Assembly: GCF_000970025.1 (NCBI RefSeq)
Contig: NZ_CP009528.1
Span: forward strand, 1,413,168 to 1,477,167
Direction: 5' to 3'
DNA: 64,000 nt
Origin: Methanosarcina barkeri MS
GTDB lineage: Archaea; Halobacteriota; Methanosarcinia; Methanosarcinales; Methanosarcinaceae
Made by a program: the position numbers and the translations under genes
Shown: piece by piece, positions 19,822 through 29,740 of the stretch
How positions within the stretch are numbered: position 1 is the stretch's first letter
Layout: the number at the start of each line of letters is the position of its first letter
The notes under the pieces: generated by a model
The model's database searches: none
Seen by the model: the letters and a program-made list of their open reading frames with translations, nothing else
Told to the model about the DNA's origin: nothing

Positions 19822-20037
19822 ATGACAAAGAAAATTAAGTTATCAGAAGTAAAAGACATAGTCAAAGACGCACAAATACTATCTCTTGAAGGGGTAAATA
19901 TAGAAGGAGACACCGAGTTTGATTTTGGTGGACTCGGAAGCAGCTTTGATCCGATGCTTGCTGCTGCTATCGGACAGGAGTGTGCAATACTTGCACAGCA
20001 GTTATCAAGACTTAATAGCGGGTTCAAACGAGCATGA
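19822..20037 (+). pseudogene. 5' fragment of ACDS delta subunit gene cdhD
   Basis: This 71-residue frame has a GTGAGGT ribosome-binding site 5 bp before its ATG. The first ~62 residues (MTKKIKLSE, LEGVNIEGDTEFDFGGLG, FDPMLAAAIGQE, AILAQQLSRL) follow the N-terminus of CdhD, the corrinoid/Fe-S subunit of acetyl-CoA decarbonylase/synthase, as I remember it. The similarity then ends and an unrelated tail (NSGFKRA) leads to a stop; CdhD itself is over 400 residues. The fragment is substituted but has no internal stop, so a small peptide may still be made. Two copies of a short repeat bracket it. Confidence 0.65.
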
Positions 20038-20069
20038 AATTCTTGCAAAATAGGCACAAACAAATGAAA

Positions 20070-20222
20070 GGGTTGTGTTGCAAAAATTTTCTTCTCGCAC
20101 TTTAAAGTTATAATTAATACCTTTATGTACCATTTTTCTAGATGATAAGAGTGGTTAACTTTTCTAATTGCAAAGTTACTCACTAATTTTGTAAAATAAC
20201 CAGATTTTTTGCAGCAGAACCC
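20070..20222. mobile_element. Short inverted-repeat element (MITE-like), copy 2
   Basis: 153 bp bounded by GGGTTGTGTTGCAAAAA (left) and TTTTTTGCAGCAGAACCC (right), which are near-perfect inverted repeats. No transposase is encoded. The ends resemble insertion-sequence termini of the GGTTCTGTTGCAAA type. A deleted relative sits at 19620. Confidence 0.75.
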
Positions 20223-20599
20223 AGTTTTTCATGTTTTTTTACACGTGTCAGAACGTCGTCTTTGACTTTAGGTGCAAAAGAGATTTTAATTTCAATGGCT
20301 CAAAAACGGATAATCCCTTATTTTTATATTTATGTTATCTCGAAGCGGCAGTGTGCCTAATCTTCTGTAAGTACAACAAAAAATTACAAAGTAGAAAATT
20401 CCATGTCGAAAGAACAAAATTACACACAGTATATAAAAAATTGGCATAGGATTTACAGCAAATTCGCGACGATGCCCTTCAAGCACCGGGCTCTCGAATA
20501 GGAAAAGGGCCTCCTGGACATCCGTGTTAATTGCAGCATTCAGAGGATCAAAAACCTTATTCAGCCTTTCCAGCAACCTGTTGAATTATAAAGTTATGA

Positions 20600-20746
20600 T
20601 CAGCTACTCTTGTCACAACTCAACAGATGCTTCTTTTTTCCCCCTCGCTCATCTTCAGGATGTATCGGATCTACATGAGCAGCCTCTTCCTCTTCTTCCT
20701 TCTTCTCTTCTTTCTCTTCTTCTACCATTTTCTTATCTTCTACCAT
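20600..20746 (-). CDS. Small Glu/Lys-rich peptide, 48 residues, doubtful
   Basis: An ATG with a GGGAGTGA ribosome-binding site opens a 48-codon frame: a run of E and K (residues 3-21), then AAHVDPIHPEDERGGKKKH. On the same strand immediately downstream, another frame (20450-20590) reads like a real protein piece (LLERLNKVFDPLNAAINTD) without a start codon. Together they may be the remains of one larger gene with frameshifts. I do not recognise the family. Confidence 0.3.
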   Translation of the reverse strand: MVEDKKMVEEEKEEKKEEEEEAAHVDPIHPEDERGGKKKHLLSCDKSS

Positions 20747-21008
20747 AGAGTTTCACTCCCCATATAAAAATTATTCAAGCGAACATCATGCGGTGTCGGT
20801 TAAGATTTGGAGACTCACTCCTGGATGTGTTATTATTCATTGAATTATATAATACTCAATAAAAGGATAATAATTCTTATGCAAACCCCTAATAAGATGA
20901 CAAAAAATCGACACGGTGGAAATTGACACGGCGGAAAAAGGTTATTCTCCAATAGAGGAAAAAATGTAGCTTTTCAAAAGCTACCTAAATAGATACTATA
21001 AATTTAGG

Positions 21009-21037
21009 CCTCTTAAAAAACTAATCATTTTTCAAGG
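21009..21037. repeat. Dispersed 29-bp palindrome, copy 1
   Basis: CTTAAAAAACTAATCATTTT followed by TCAAGGG forms an imperfect palindrome and recurs almost identically at 28831-28860. Here it precedes a transposase relic, so it may be an IS end. Confidence 0.7.
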
Positions 21038-21054
21038 GTCTATAATTGGAACTT

Positions 21055-21775
21055 CTCACTTAACACTTGACGTAATAGACATCAATAGTTTGGACAAGAA
21101 TTATTCTCTTTTAATCGAATCTTTATTCAAAAGACTTAAAACGATAGGTGTAAAACAGGAACAACATACCTCGATAAAGAATTTTTTAACACTGATGTGA
21201 TTTCAAAGTTGGATGAACTTAAAGTCAATTTTGTGATAGCAGCTAAATCGACTCAGGTTATCAATAGATAACTTAAAAATCATCAAAGAGAGTATGGAAA
21301 TACTTTGACTATTTTTGAATATTATTTTCAGAACGGAGGACCTTCTTTCAATGTTGTGGCAACATATAATGATAAAAAGAAAAAGTATCTTCTGTTTGCT
21401 GCAAACAAAAAAGCAAAATCAATTGAGAAATTTGAAAAGATGATTCCTGAAGAATATAGAAAACGATGGAATATAGAAACTGGATATAGAGTGAAAAACG
21501 AGTTCAAGATACGATCATGTACAAGGTCTCCAGTAGCAAGAGTATTGTTCTTTATTATTCAATGTATAATGTACAATGTGCTAAATATGCTAAAGTCAGT
21601 TCTAGAAATTACAGCTTATGAGCTAAAATCATTAATAAATGAAGATATAAACAAAGTTATAAGATATGGACTAAAATCGCTGAATTTTATTCCTGTTAGT
21701 GTGTTACTGGATTGTTTGAAATGGGTCAATGAAGAAAGAAATCAAGTGCTACGCATTCGATTAACTGTAATATAA
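21055..21775 (+). pseudogene. DDE transposase relic (IS4 superfamily, ISH3-like)
   Basis: The 3' part (21305-21775) is an open frame with the catalytic-Glu region PEEYRKRWNIETGYRVKNEF. In the same frame upstream, TYLDKEFFNTDVISKL carries the second catalytic Asp, but a TAA at 21269 interrupts, and a frameshift near 21150 separates the N-terminal part (TLDVIDINSLDKNYSLLIE). The first Asp region is not found. No inverted repeats were identified with confidence. Confidence 0.75.
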
Positions 21776-22236
21776 CTTATCTCAAATTAAAGTTTAAGAA
21801 CCTGATAGCGTATGCTATAAAATTACTCAATGTGATCTGATTTTTTGAAAAATGTAAGTGAAAGTTATAGCTTAAAAATTTTAAAATCTGATCAATAATA
21901 TAATCCACTTTGAAAATCAGTAGATAAAAAGTAAGATCAATTGGTTTTTATCATTCGGAAGTCAGTCTGATCGGAACTACTGGGAATACAACAACAAAAA
22001 TAACACTTTTCTCATATATTGTATTATCAAATTGAATGAAATTGATTTATTTATTATGTCATGAAATTTTGTATATATGTTAACCCATTTTAAACGCATT
22101 ACGTATTATTTAACGTTTGAAAAACCCCAACCAATAAAAAAGTTCAAAATTACATGTTTACCTGCCAAACATCGGACAATCACTTACAGCTGGACTAATA
22201 GCTTTAATATATTTTAAAAGCAACAATATCCAGCAG
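21776..22236. other. Intergenic region with the cbiA/cfbB promoter
   Basis: No gene is seen. TTTAATATATTTT at 22203-22215, about 22-34 bp upstream of the next ATG, looks like a TATA box; with no Shine-Dalgarno sequence before that ATG, a very short or leaderless mRNA is likely. Confidence 0.45.
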
Positions 22237-23556
22237 ATGACTAAAGGAATACTTATCGCAGGAACGCATAGTGGAGTTGGAAAAACTACAATTTCAGTGG
22301 GCATCATGGCTGCCCTTAAGCAAAGGCAGTTAAAAGTCCAGCCTTATAAAGTAGGGCCTGACTACATTGATACTTCCCATCATACTGCAATCTGCGGGCT
22401 CCCGTCAAGGAATCTGGACACATACATAATGGGTATAGATGGGGTCAGGCAGACTGTAGCCAGAACATCTGCAGATGCGGATATCATGGTAGTAGAAGGT
22501 GTAATGGGACTTTTTGATGGAGTCGATTCTACGGAAATTGCAAGCTCAGCACAGGTTGCAAAAATTCTGGACTTACCAGTGATTCTGGTAATAGATGTTA
22601 ATGGCATGTCCAGAAGTACGGCTGCTCTCCTTAAAGGGTACTCGGAGTTCGATCCTGAAGTAAAGGTTTCAGGCGTAATTCTGAATCAGGTTGGAAGTCC
22701 ACGCCACGCGGAACTTGTAAAAAATTCACTTTCGGATGAAATCCCTGTTGTAGGCGAGATTCCACGAAGGAAAGATATCGAAGTTCCTTCCAGGCATCTT
22801 GGTCTGTATATGGCTCACGAAAATGATTACAATATAGAAGAGATGGCATCATTTATTGAGGAGAATGTTGACCTTGACGCAATTCTTGAACTTGCCGAAC
22901 CCTGTTTAATTCCGGAGATTTCTTACATGAAGAAGCCGGAGACAGATGTCAGGATAGGAATCGCCATGGACCCTGCATTCTGTTTTTATTACCAGGATAT
23001 GTTCGATGCCTTCAAGTACCATGGAGCTGAAGTTGAATTCTTTAGCCCGATGGCAGGAGAAATGCCGGACATAGATGGAGTATATCTTGGAGGCGGATAT
23101 CCTGAACTCTATGCAGAATCCCTTGAAAACTCAAAGACTACACGCAAGCTTAAAGACCTTGCAGCTGATGGCCTGCCTATATATGCAGAATGCGGCGGTC
23201 TACTCTACCTCTGCAGAACCTATGAAGTAGATGGCAGAGTCTATAAAATGGCAGATGTCGTGCCTGGAAATACACTCATGACGCACCAGCTTAACGCTCT
23301 GGACTATACCGAAGCGCACCCTCTAGACAGAAATTTTTGTTCTCATAACATAAAAGGTCATGAGTTCCATTTTTCTATTACGGAATGTGACCGTGATGCA
23401 AGATTTGAATACAAAATGCTTCGAGGAAAAGGTATACAGGACGGTTTTGACGGGCTTATTGAGCACAATACTCTCGCAGGGTATATGCACTCTCATCCTG
23501 CAACTTTCCCGGCAGGAAAATTCGTACAGAAGTGCAGAGAGTATAAAAGAAGATAA
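22237..23556 (+). CDS. Cobyrinate or Ni-sirohydrochlorin a,c-diamide synthase (CbiA/CfbB)
   Basis: This 439-residue enzyme has an N-terminal dethiobiotin-synthetase-like ATPase with P-loop GTHSGVGKTT (9-18) and a KVGPDYIDT segment, and a C-terminal class I glutamine amidotransferase domain with the nucleophile in YAECGGLLYL. The family amidates the a and c side chains using glutamine and ATP. Methanogens use such enzymes both for cobalamin (CbiA) and for coenzyme F430 (CfbB, Ni-sirohydrochlorin). The sequence alone does not tell me which; no other cfb gene is adjacent. Full length, no lesions. It lies amid IS debris but keeps normal codon use. Confidence 0.9.
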   Translation: MTKGILIAGTHSGVGKTTISVGIMAALKQRQLKVQPYKVGPDYIDTSHHTAICGLPSRNLDTYIMGIDGVRQTVARTSADADIMVVEGVMGLFDGVDSTEIASSAQVAKILDLPVILVIDVNGMSRSTAALLKGYSEFDPEVKVSGVILNQVGSPRHAELVKNSLSDEIPVVGEIPRRKDIEVPSRHLGLYMAHENDYNIEEMASFIEENVDLDAILELAEPCLIPEISYMKKPETDVRIGIAMDPAFCFYYQDMFDAFKYHGAEVEFFSPMAGEMPDIDGVYLGGGYPELYAESLENSKTTRKLKDLAADGLPIYAECGGLLYLCRTYEVDGRVYKMADVVPGNTLMTHQLNALDYTEAHPLDRNFCSHNIKGHEFHFSITECDRDARFEYKMLRGKGIQDGFDGLIEHNTLAGYMHSHPATFPAGKFVQKCREYKRR

Positions 23557-23649
23557 TATTTAGAGGCTGTAAAATTTAAATCGTTCATATTAAGGCCTAT
23601 CCGAAATAATTACATCGTGAATGTAGAGTTAAGAATATCCTGTCCTTTA

Positions 23650-23765
23650 CCAGCTGTCCGACAATTCAATTTCAGGGCAAAAACATGTGATAAATAAGGT
23701 AGATAAAGCCTTTAATCGAAAAAAAAGCTTTGATTATTACCAACAGTAATTGTAGAACATCTTGT
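23650..23765. mobile_element. Diverged MITE-like element related to 37964 and 40672
   Basis: It begins CAGCTGTCCGACAATT and ends with CAACAGTAATTGTAGAACAT, echoing the AGGCTGTCC...CAATTATT ends of the elements near 38.0 and 40.7 kb. The following CGATCGCCTGCAATTTGATT also matches the flank of the 40.7 kb copy (GCCGCCCGCAATTTGATT). It is the most decayed of the three copies. Confidence 0.5.
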
Positions 23766-24305
23766 TTAGTGTGTGGCGATCGCCTGCAATTTGATTTTTA
23801 TTTCTGTAATTTTTATTTTGACTTTGTCACATTTCCTTTTCACGTCAAACGTAAAGTATAATTTTTTTCTTTATAAATATAGTTCTATGAAATAAATAAC
23901 ATCTGACAAATAACAGCTGACTTTATCAAGTCAAAAATATTCAAAATAGGGGAATCAATTGGAAAAACATGTAGTAACAGCTTCAAATAAGAGGTAATTT
24001 GACAATGTATAATTATTTGCCCGGACTAATAAAGCAACATCTCTCTCTTTATGGCTCAGAATGTTTTTGCAGGATCAAAGCTTATAGATAAATTTAAATT
24101 TTACAGGAAGAGTCCCACATTTTTTATCTGTTCTCATAAATAATAAATATAATGGATTTTATTTGTATTAATTGTATGAGTTAATCTGATAATGAATTTT
24201 AAATAATGCTTGTCTTTATGCTAATGAATCAATCTGAAACAAAATGTTTAAGGCAAACCGAGCAAAATAAATATATTATTGAAGTTACAACTTATTGAGT
24301 ATATT

Positions 24306-24755
24306 ATGTCAGTTGAAAACCAAAATGAGACTGTTTGCCCAAATCCTGAATGCAAATATTATCTCAGGATAGAAGGGAAAGCTATTATAAAGCGAGGAAA
24401 GTATAAAACCGGACACCAGCGATACTATTGTAAACATTGCGGAAAATTTTTTATGGATACAAAAGGCACCGCTGTTTACCGCAAGCATCTATCCGCAGAT
24501 GAGATAAGACTGATATATCGGTTATTCCTTGAAAAAAACGGAATACGAAGTATTGAGCGAATAACAGGACATCATAGGGATACAATAAGCCATTTGATAA
24601 AAGACACGGTAAAGAACCAGAAAACGGAAGAATACCTTGTCAAGCAAATCGGGCTTACAGCCGGTGAATGTGAAAAATTATGGGGACTTCTGGAAAAAAA
24701 GAGAGAAACTTCCCGAAAGAAATCCTGATAAAGCAGGTGTATGCTTATTTTCCTG
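24306..24755 (+). pseudogene. IS1-like transposase N-terminal fragment
   Basis: From the ATG at 24306 the protein has a zinc-ribbon-like head (CPNPECKYY...YYCKHCGKFF) and a helix-turn-helix segment (IRSIERITGHHRDTIS), the InsA-like half of IS1-family transposases. A frameshift near 24700 separates KLWGLLEKKRE from LPERNPDKAGVC, and the catalytic half is absent. Confidence 0.75.
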
Positions 24756-25361
24756 AATATGGGTAGGTTGACCGTAGTATTTGAAAGTATATAGCCTTGC
24801 AAAAAAGAAATATCTTTGAAAATAAAGAAATATAAAATACTATGAGATAAAAAATACTATCCATATGGGCAATTATACTTTGAAATATATTGTGAAAGAT
24901 GACTATTAATGAAAGATGACTATTTTAGATAAAGATATCATTTGAAAACATTATTTGAAGATATCATCTGGATACATTTATCTAATTATAATAAGCGAGT
25001 TTGTACTTAAGCAAGTCCTTTTTAAACTCCCTCACTTATTGCAAATATTTAAATCTTTCTGTGTATAATTCCTGGCTCTATTTTTCTGGTTTTAAATTCA
25101 GAGTTTTTGAGAAACAAATTCAGTGCAGATTTGTAAGCTGCGTTGTAATCTTCCTAAATATTTACAAGGTTTCATAAGTATTTTATAGGGGGACATGTAA
25201 TGAGATTATACACATTATAAAAAATGTTCATCCAATTTATTTATTAAAAAGTATAGATTTACGAATCAAGAGTCTTATACTGCTAGTTTGCAGGAGATTG
25301 GAGACCCTGAGTGCATCGGTTATAAATGCATAATTCTCACTAGAAGAAGGGAGTCAGAAAC
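24756..25361. other. AT-rich intergenic region
   Basis: No gene or repeat family is recognised, apart from short duplications (GAAAGATGACTATT occurs twice at 24893-24925). It should hold the promoter of the secreted protein at 25362. Confidence 0.4.
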
Positions 25362-26711
25362 ATGAGGAAAAGTACAGCATTGAAGGCAGCATCTCAGTTT
25401 TTTAGTTTATTGCTTTGCCTGATATTATTACCGGCTGCGTTTGCTCAGCCAGAAGAGCTTAATGGAACAGCTACCTACGAAAATGGAACTTACGAAAGTA
25501 ATATAGTTTCTGGATTGGAAGAAATTTACGGAAATTACACCGTACACGATATAAATCCATCCTACTATTCGGTATATCTCATGCCGGGAGAGAATGAAAC
25601 CTTCAACGTCAGTTTCAGGAACGAAGGGAACGAAAACCTCGATATAGCCCCGAAAGTTGTAGCTCCATCTGACGATTATTATTATGATGTTGTAAACGAA
25701 AGCTGGATTACGATTTTACCTGAAAATGTAACGGTAAGTCCTGGAGTCGAGCAGAACTTTACCATTGAGGTAAGTGTTCCCGAGGATACTGAAACTGGAG
25801 ATTATGAGGCCCAGATAGCCTTCACAAATGATACTTATCCAGAAGAATACGATACTCCTGTATATATTCAGGAATCCGCTGAAGGATCTGATGATTCTCT
25901 ATCTGCTGAAGGATATAGTGATCCTATGTATGTCAATGCAATGTACCTTTGTGTCTCAGTGCCTGTCCGTCCAAAGCTTGAGCTTCAGACAAGCTATATT
26001 TCTGACACTATTGAGCCTGGAAAGGAATATGTATACGCTGTAAAAATTAAAAACGTTGCAGGGAAAGATGTTACTATTGATCCGAAGGTAACGAAATACG
26101 AAGTATATGACTATTCATTTGAAGAACTGGCTTTTAGTGATGATACAATAGAGATCTCTGCACCTTCAACCATAAAAGCCGGTGAAATCGCTAATATGAC
26201 CATCAGGGTTCCAGTCCCGGAGAATGCAAGCGGAAGTTATGATGCCTATATCGAAATGAACGCTGATGGGAAAGAGAATGATGGGTCCGTCCCGCAAATA
26301 AGTCTGAGCTTTACGGTTGATAAACAGCCTACAACCCCTTACGTAAGAACCTTTAATACCACAACTACCGACCCGATAATGCTTGAAGTTTCTGCTGAAA
26401 CTTCTGGCCAGGATGACTCTGTGCGTATTTCTCCTGAAATAGAAAAGCCAAGTTTTGAAATAAACCTGAAATGCAATTCTAGCCCTGTTAATCTAACCCT
26501 TGTGAAAACCTCTGAGAGTGGTGCCGTATACTCTCAAGGATATATCTTCCCAGTGTGGGCGACGGAAGATAGTTCAAGCTATCAGAGTGACAGCAGGGAA
26601 TATACCGAAACATATAGAGCAGTTGGAGCAATTGGAACCTGGGAACTTACAATTCTCCCGAAAAACACAAACAGTTTCGACTACTCAATAACTGTCGGGG
26701 AATCCAAATAA
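25362..26711 (+). CDS. Secreted glycoprotein with NEW3/CARDB-like beta-sandwich domains
   Basis: This 449-residue protein has a signal peptide ending FAQ-PE and many N-x-S/T sequons. Two segments (about 65-140 and 205-310) show the pattern of extracellular Ig-like domains: MPGENETFNVSFRNEGNENL and EPGKEYVYAVKIKNVAGKDV, each ending with a V-P-E-(D/N)-(T/A) turn as in the NEW3 family. There is no C-terminal anchor and no enzyme motif. A GGGAG ribosome-binding site precedes the ATG. It is probably a cell-surface protein; the function is unknown. Confidence 0.75.
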   Translation: MRKSTALKAASQFFSLLLCLILLPAAFAQPEELNGTATYENGTYESNIVSGLEEIYGNYTVHDINPSYYSVYLMPGENETFNVSFRNEGNENLDIAPKVVAPSDDYYYDVVNESWITILPENVTVSPGVEQNFTIEVSVPEDTETGDYEAQIAFTNDTYPEEYDTPVYIQESAEGSDDSLSAEGYSDPMYVNAMYLCVSVPVRPKLELQTSYISDTIEPGKEYVYAVKIKNVAGKDVTIDPKVTKYEVYDYSFEELAFSDDTIEISAPSTIKAGEIANMTIRVPVPENASGSYDAYIEMNADGKENDGSVPQISLSFTVDKQPTTPYVRTFNTTTTDPIMLEVSAETSGQDDSVRISPEIEKPSFEINLKCNSSPVNLTLVKTSESGAVYSQGYIFPVWATEDSSSYQSDSREYTETYRAVGAIGTWELTILPKNTNSFDYSITVGESK

Positions 26712-26812
26712 AAATCCAAATAAAAAACTGAAAATGAGGTTTAAAATAAAAAAATTAAGAGAAGATGACAGAACTGGTTTTGCAAGGACTGGTTTTGTAT
26801 CCTCTTCAAATT

Positions 26813-26838
26813 GAGTGGAAATCTCTCAATTTCCACTC
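26813..26838 (+). terminator. Terminator-like hairpin
   Basis: GAGTGGAAAT (26813-26822) and ATTTCCACTC (26829-26838) form a perfect 10-bp stem with a 6-nt loop, followed shortly by a T-run. It lies about 100 bp after the secreted-protein gene. Confidence 0.65.
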
Positions 26839-26883
26839 ACTAAGCTTTTTTGTTCTCAAAAGACGTTTTTTGTTCTCATTTAT

Positions 26884-27205
26884 AGGAAAATCAGCCAACT
26901 GTCATGATGATATGCAATTTGCTGGAATTGAAGTGCATCATCACTCAAAAGTGCAGTAACCACAGGTATGTCTGTACGTTGATGATAGACTGCAATTGTA
27001 CAGGCTTCAATAACTTTCTTCTTAGTATTTTTTCCACCACGCAAAAAATACAATCCAGTTTCCAGTGCATTTCCTCGTCACTGAATATTTTGTTTTTTAA
27101 AGAAGAAAGCTTTTCCAGCCAGCTTTTAAAAACATTAAATATTTTCATCAGAGCAAATGCTTTAGTATTAAAGCAGTACATTTTTTCTTTTCTACATAAA
27201 AGCAT
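26884..27205 (-). pseudogene. Transposase C-terminal relic
   Basis: Read on the minus strand, MYCFNTKAFALMKIFNVFKS and MHWKLDCIFCVVEKILR are followed, after a frameshift near 27017, by KVIEACTIAVYHQRTDIPVV and TALLSDDALQFQQIAYHHDS. The DIPVVTALLSDDA segment recalls transposases that carry a catalytic Asp pair followed by a His-rich helix. Both ends are missing. I cannot name the family. Confidence 0.45.
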
Positions 27206-27270
27206 ATCTAAAATGGTTTCCTAATTCTTTTTGGCAACTATAAAATAAGCAGTATAATAAGGATTCATGC

Positions 27271-27410
27271 GTCATCGGTTAGGCATTAAATTCCATCTCT
27301 TGTATATGCTTTTATACTAATATTCTATAAAATCTTTGAACCTATGTTTCCTTGTTCCCCACCTACTCTTTAAGGCTCTTTTTGGGAAATGTTTCCCGAA
27401 GAATGGTTAA
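27271..27410 (+). mobile_element. Left-end relic of the IS4-type element
   Basis: GTCATCGGTTAGGCATTAAA and the following ~120 bp match the left end of the element at 17566, including the start of its transposase (a CCCCACCTACTCTT stretch and MFPEEWL). The rest of the element is gone. Confidence 0.8.
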
Positions 27411-27487
27411 TAACTTCCTCATGGAACAGTAATTGTAGACACAGTACTATAGCGACTTTCTCCAGAAGCCATAGCGGTTTCAATATT

Positions 27488-27831
27488 TACCATCAGAAAC
27501 GCAACAAGAGTACACCATTTCTAAGTGTACTCTTGTTGTCATTTATTTTCACCCCGTGATTTAACTCCAGATACAGAATTAAGTAAACCTTATATTTTTT
27601 CAAAGTTGACTTAATTAAGCCGCTGGACATTTGGAGTTCAAATTAGTTTTTCAGAGAGGTTTGAACTCCACAATTTAATACTAACGCACTCTATATAAAA
27701 TACAAAGTTTTTAGCCAAATCATTAAACTATCAAATCAGATGTTTAATCTCTGATTTTATTTTTCAGTGATAGTGCTTAATATAACAAATATTTTAGTGA
27801 AAATATTTTTGTGTTTTGAATATAAGTTATA
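27488..27831. ncRNA. Structured intergenic element, copy 1
   Basis: This ~340-bp element recurs at 28125-28450 with roughly 80 percent identity by eye. It has a near-terminal hairpin with a perfect 14-bp stem (CAACAAGAGTACAC/GTGTACTCTTGTTG), a second stem TGGAGTTCAAA/TTTGAACTCCA and a third long-range stem near 27692/27778. No open frame is shared by the copies. A TATA-like CTATATAAAAT lies inside the third stem. Whether it is an RNA gene, a regulatory DNA element or a non-autonomous mobile element is undecided; strand is unknown. Confidence 0.45.
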
Positions 27832-28124
27832 CTATGAAGTAAAAGGTGTGCTATGTTAGATAATTTGGATTTTTTACTTACAAAGCAGTTCCTCAAAAAA
27901 TAACGTAAATGGGCAAAGTTGCAGGAATAAAAATCATATTTCATTTTGGGTAGTTTTTAAAATATAAATCGTGGAGAGCTATAGGTTCAAGTAAAAGACG
28001 GGGTTAAAATACATTTATTTATCTGAGTCTGTTTTTTAATGTTTTATCCTGAAGTAAGCCCATTATTTAAAGAATATCAAATAGGTTTTTTCAATTTCAT
28101 CCCGATAAACAGGATTTTGATACA

Positions 28125-28450
28125 TACCATCAGAAATGCAACAAGAGTACACCAATGAGTGTTCTCTTGTTGTTCTTTCTTTTCACCCCGAGATTTAACT
28201 CCAGAGACTGGATTAAGTAAACCATCACTTTTTCCAAAGTTAACTTAATTAAGCCACTGGACATTTGGAATTCAAATTGGTTTTTTGGAGATATTTGAAC
28301 TCCATAATTTAATACTAAGGTATTCTATATAAAATACAAAGTTTTTAGCCAAATCATCAAACGGTTAAATCAAATGTGTAATTTCTGATTTTATTTTTCG
28401 GTAGAATACCTAATATGACAAATCGTTTAGTATCTTGGATATAAGTTATA
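28125..28450. ncRNA. Structured intergenic element, copy 2
   Basis: Second copy of the element at 27488, in the same orientation with starts 637 bp apart. The first hairpin persists (CAACAAGAGTACAC with GTGTTCTCTTGTTG, one mismatch), as does the second (TGGAATTCAAAT/ATTTGAACTCCA). The third stem is a perfect 9-10 bp pairing here (AGGTATTCTA/TAGAATACCT), although its sequence differs from copy 1. The ATAAAATACAAAGTTTTTAG segment between the arms is unchanged. Confidence 0.45.
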
Positions 28451-29176
28451 TAGGGTCCTTCCAAATCAGTACTAAAACTAAGGGTATACAATGCTTATTT
28501 TGGATAATAGGTATGCATTTAGAATTTTTCCAATTAAGGTACACTCTAAAAATCAATTTTTTAGATAAATAATCTATAATAGTCTTTTAAATCAAGAAGA
28601 GAGCGAGATAAATACTTTATTCTATTACAATTTCTGTTTATTTAGAAATAAGGCATCTGATATCATTTTCATTCATACAAAATTTAATGTTAAAAGTAAG
28701 GAAAAATTAACGTTTAATTTACCAATTAAAGTACTTAATTCCTTTAAATAGTAAATAAATTCTTTAATGAATGTACCTTAGCGGGGAGAGGACTGACACT
28801 ACACTTAATTGGGCAAATAAGGTTTAATATCCCTTAAAAAACTAATCATTTTTCAAGGGGTTTAAAGTTATACCATGTGTGAATTTTGAGCTTTTTCGTG
28901 TCCTTTTCAAATTCAATGGAGAATTTTCCAACTCGAAAAATGTACAACAATTTAATCATACAGTTATAAAGTTGAGTACAACGCTTGAGGTTGTTTCTCA
29001 AACTTAATTAAATTTTTAAATTTTCAGTAAATACGTGAAATTTACTTTTACCTATACAATTTGAAGAGGATACAACGATACATATAAACACTGAATCATT
29101 TTTCCATTAAAGTTTAGTATGAGAAATTATGTTTTGGTCATATGTAAACCTCACAAATGCACACAATAATAGATCA
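28451..29176. other. AT-rich intergenic region with IS-like debris
   Basis: No gene is seen. It contains the palindrome at 28831-28860 that recurs at 21009, and TTAAGGTACACT near 28536, which is inverted as AATGTACCTTA near 28770; these could be ends of a small decayed element. Confidence 0.4.
28831..28860. repeat. Dispersed 29-bp palindrome, copy 2
   Basis: CCCTTAAAAAACTAATCATT then TTTCAAGGG(G); same sequence as 21009-21037. The arms CCCTT-AAAAA and TTTTT-AAGGG pair. Confidence 0.7.
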
Positions 29177-29401
29177 TCATATTAATAGACTCAGTACCAA
29201 AATCCAGTGATAAATGTAAAATTCAAAATCATTAAATTTTGTAATTGGCCACAATCCCTGTGATATAACTCAGAGGTTGAAGCCTTAAGACGTCGAATAT
29301 TGATTTTGATGAAAAACGGATTTTTCTTGTTAATTCAGATTTTCAATCAAGAAATGCAAAAATCACTAGATTTTGGAACAGAGCCTATTAATATCGTCAT
29401 C
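29177..29401. mobile_element. MITE-like inverted-repeat element, about 225 bp
   Basis: The left end ATATTAATAGACTCAGTACC and the right end (complement ATATTAATAGGCTCTGTTCC) are inverted copies over about 45 bp with a few mismatches, continuing through AAAATC(C/T)AGTGAT. No coding sequence lies inside. It is typical of a non-autonomous derivative of an IS. Confidence 0.65.
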
Positions 29402-29740
29402 AACAAAAATTACCGAAAATGAAATGTCGACCTGCCGAATCCAGGTTCTGTGATTTTGATTACATTTACATTTTTTTTGAGATTTTTTTTGAGATCTCTA
29501 TAGATCCCTGAGTATTCTTTGGGTTATTTAGATGGACTTACGATTCTGAATAAAAGTTCAGTGAAAAATAATTTTTTTGGCAAGAACTGTATTTTGAATG
29601 GGTTGACTTTGTTTTGGGAGTTTTTATCTAATTAATATCTCTTTTTTAAAATGTTCATTTAATAAAGTTTATTTTGTTTGAGTACATTTCGTAACACTCT
29701 TATATTTTTAGATAATAACAACTACGTGTTGCTAGTGTCT

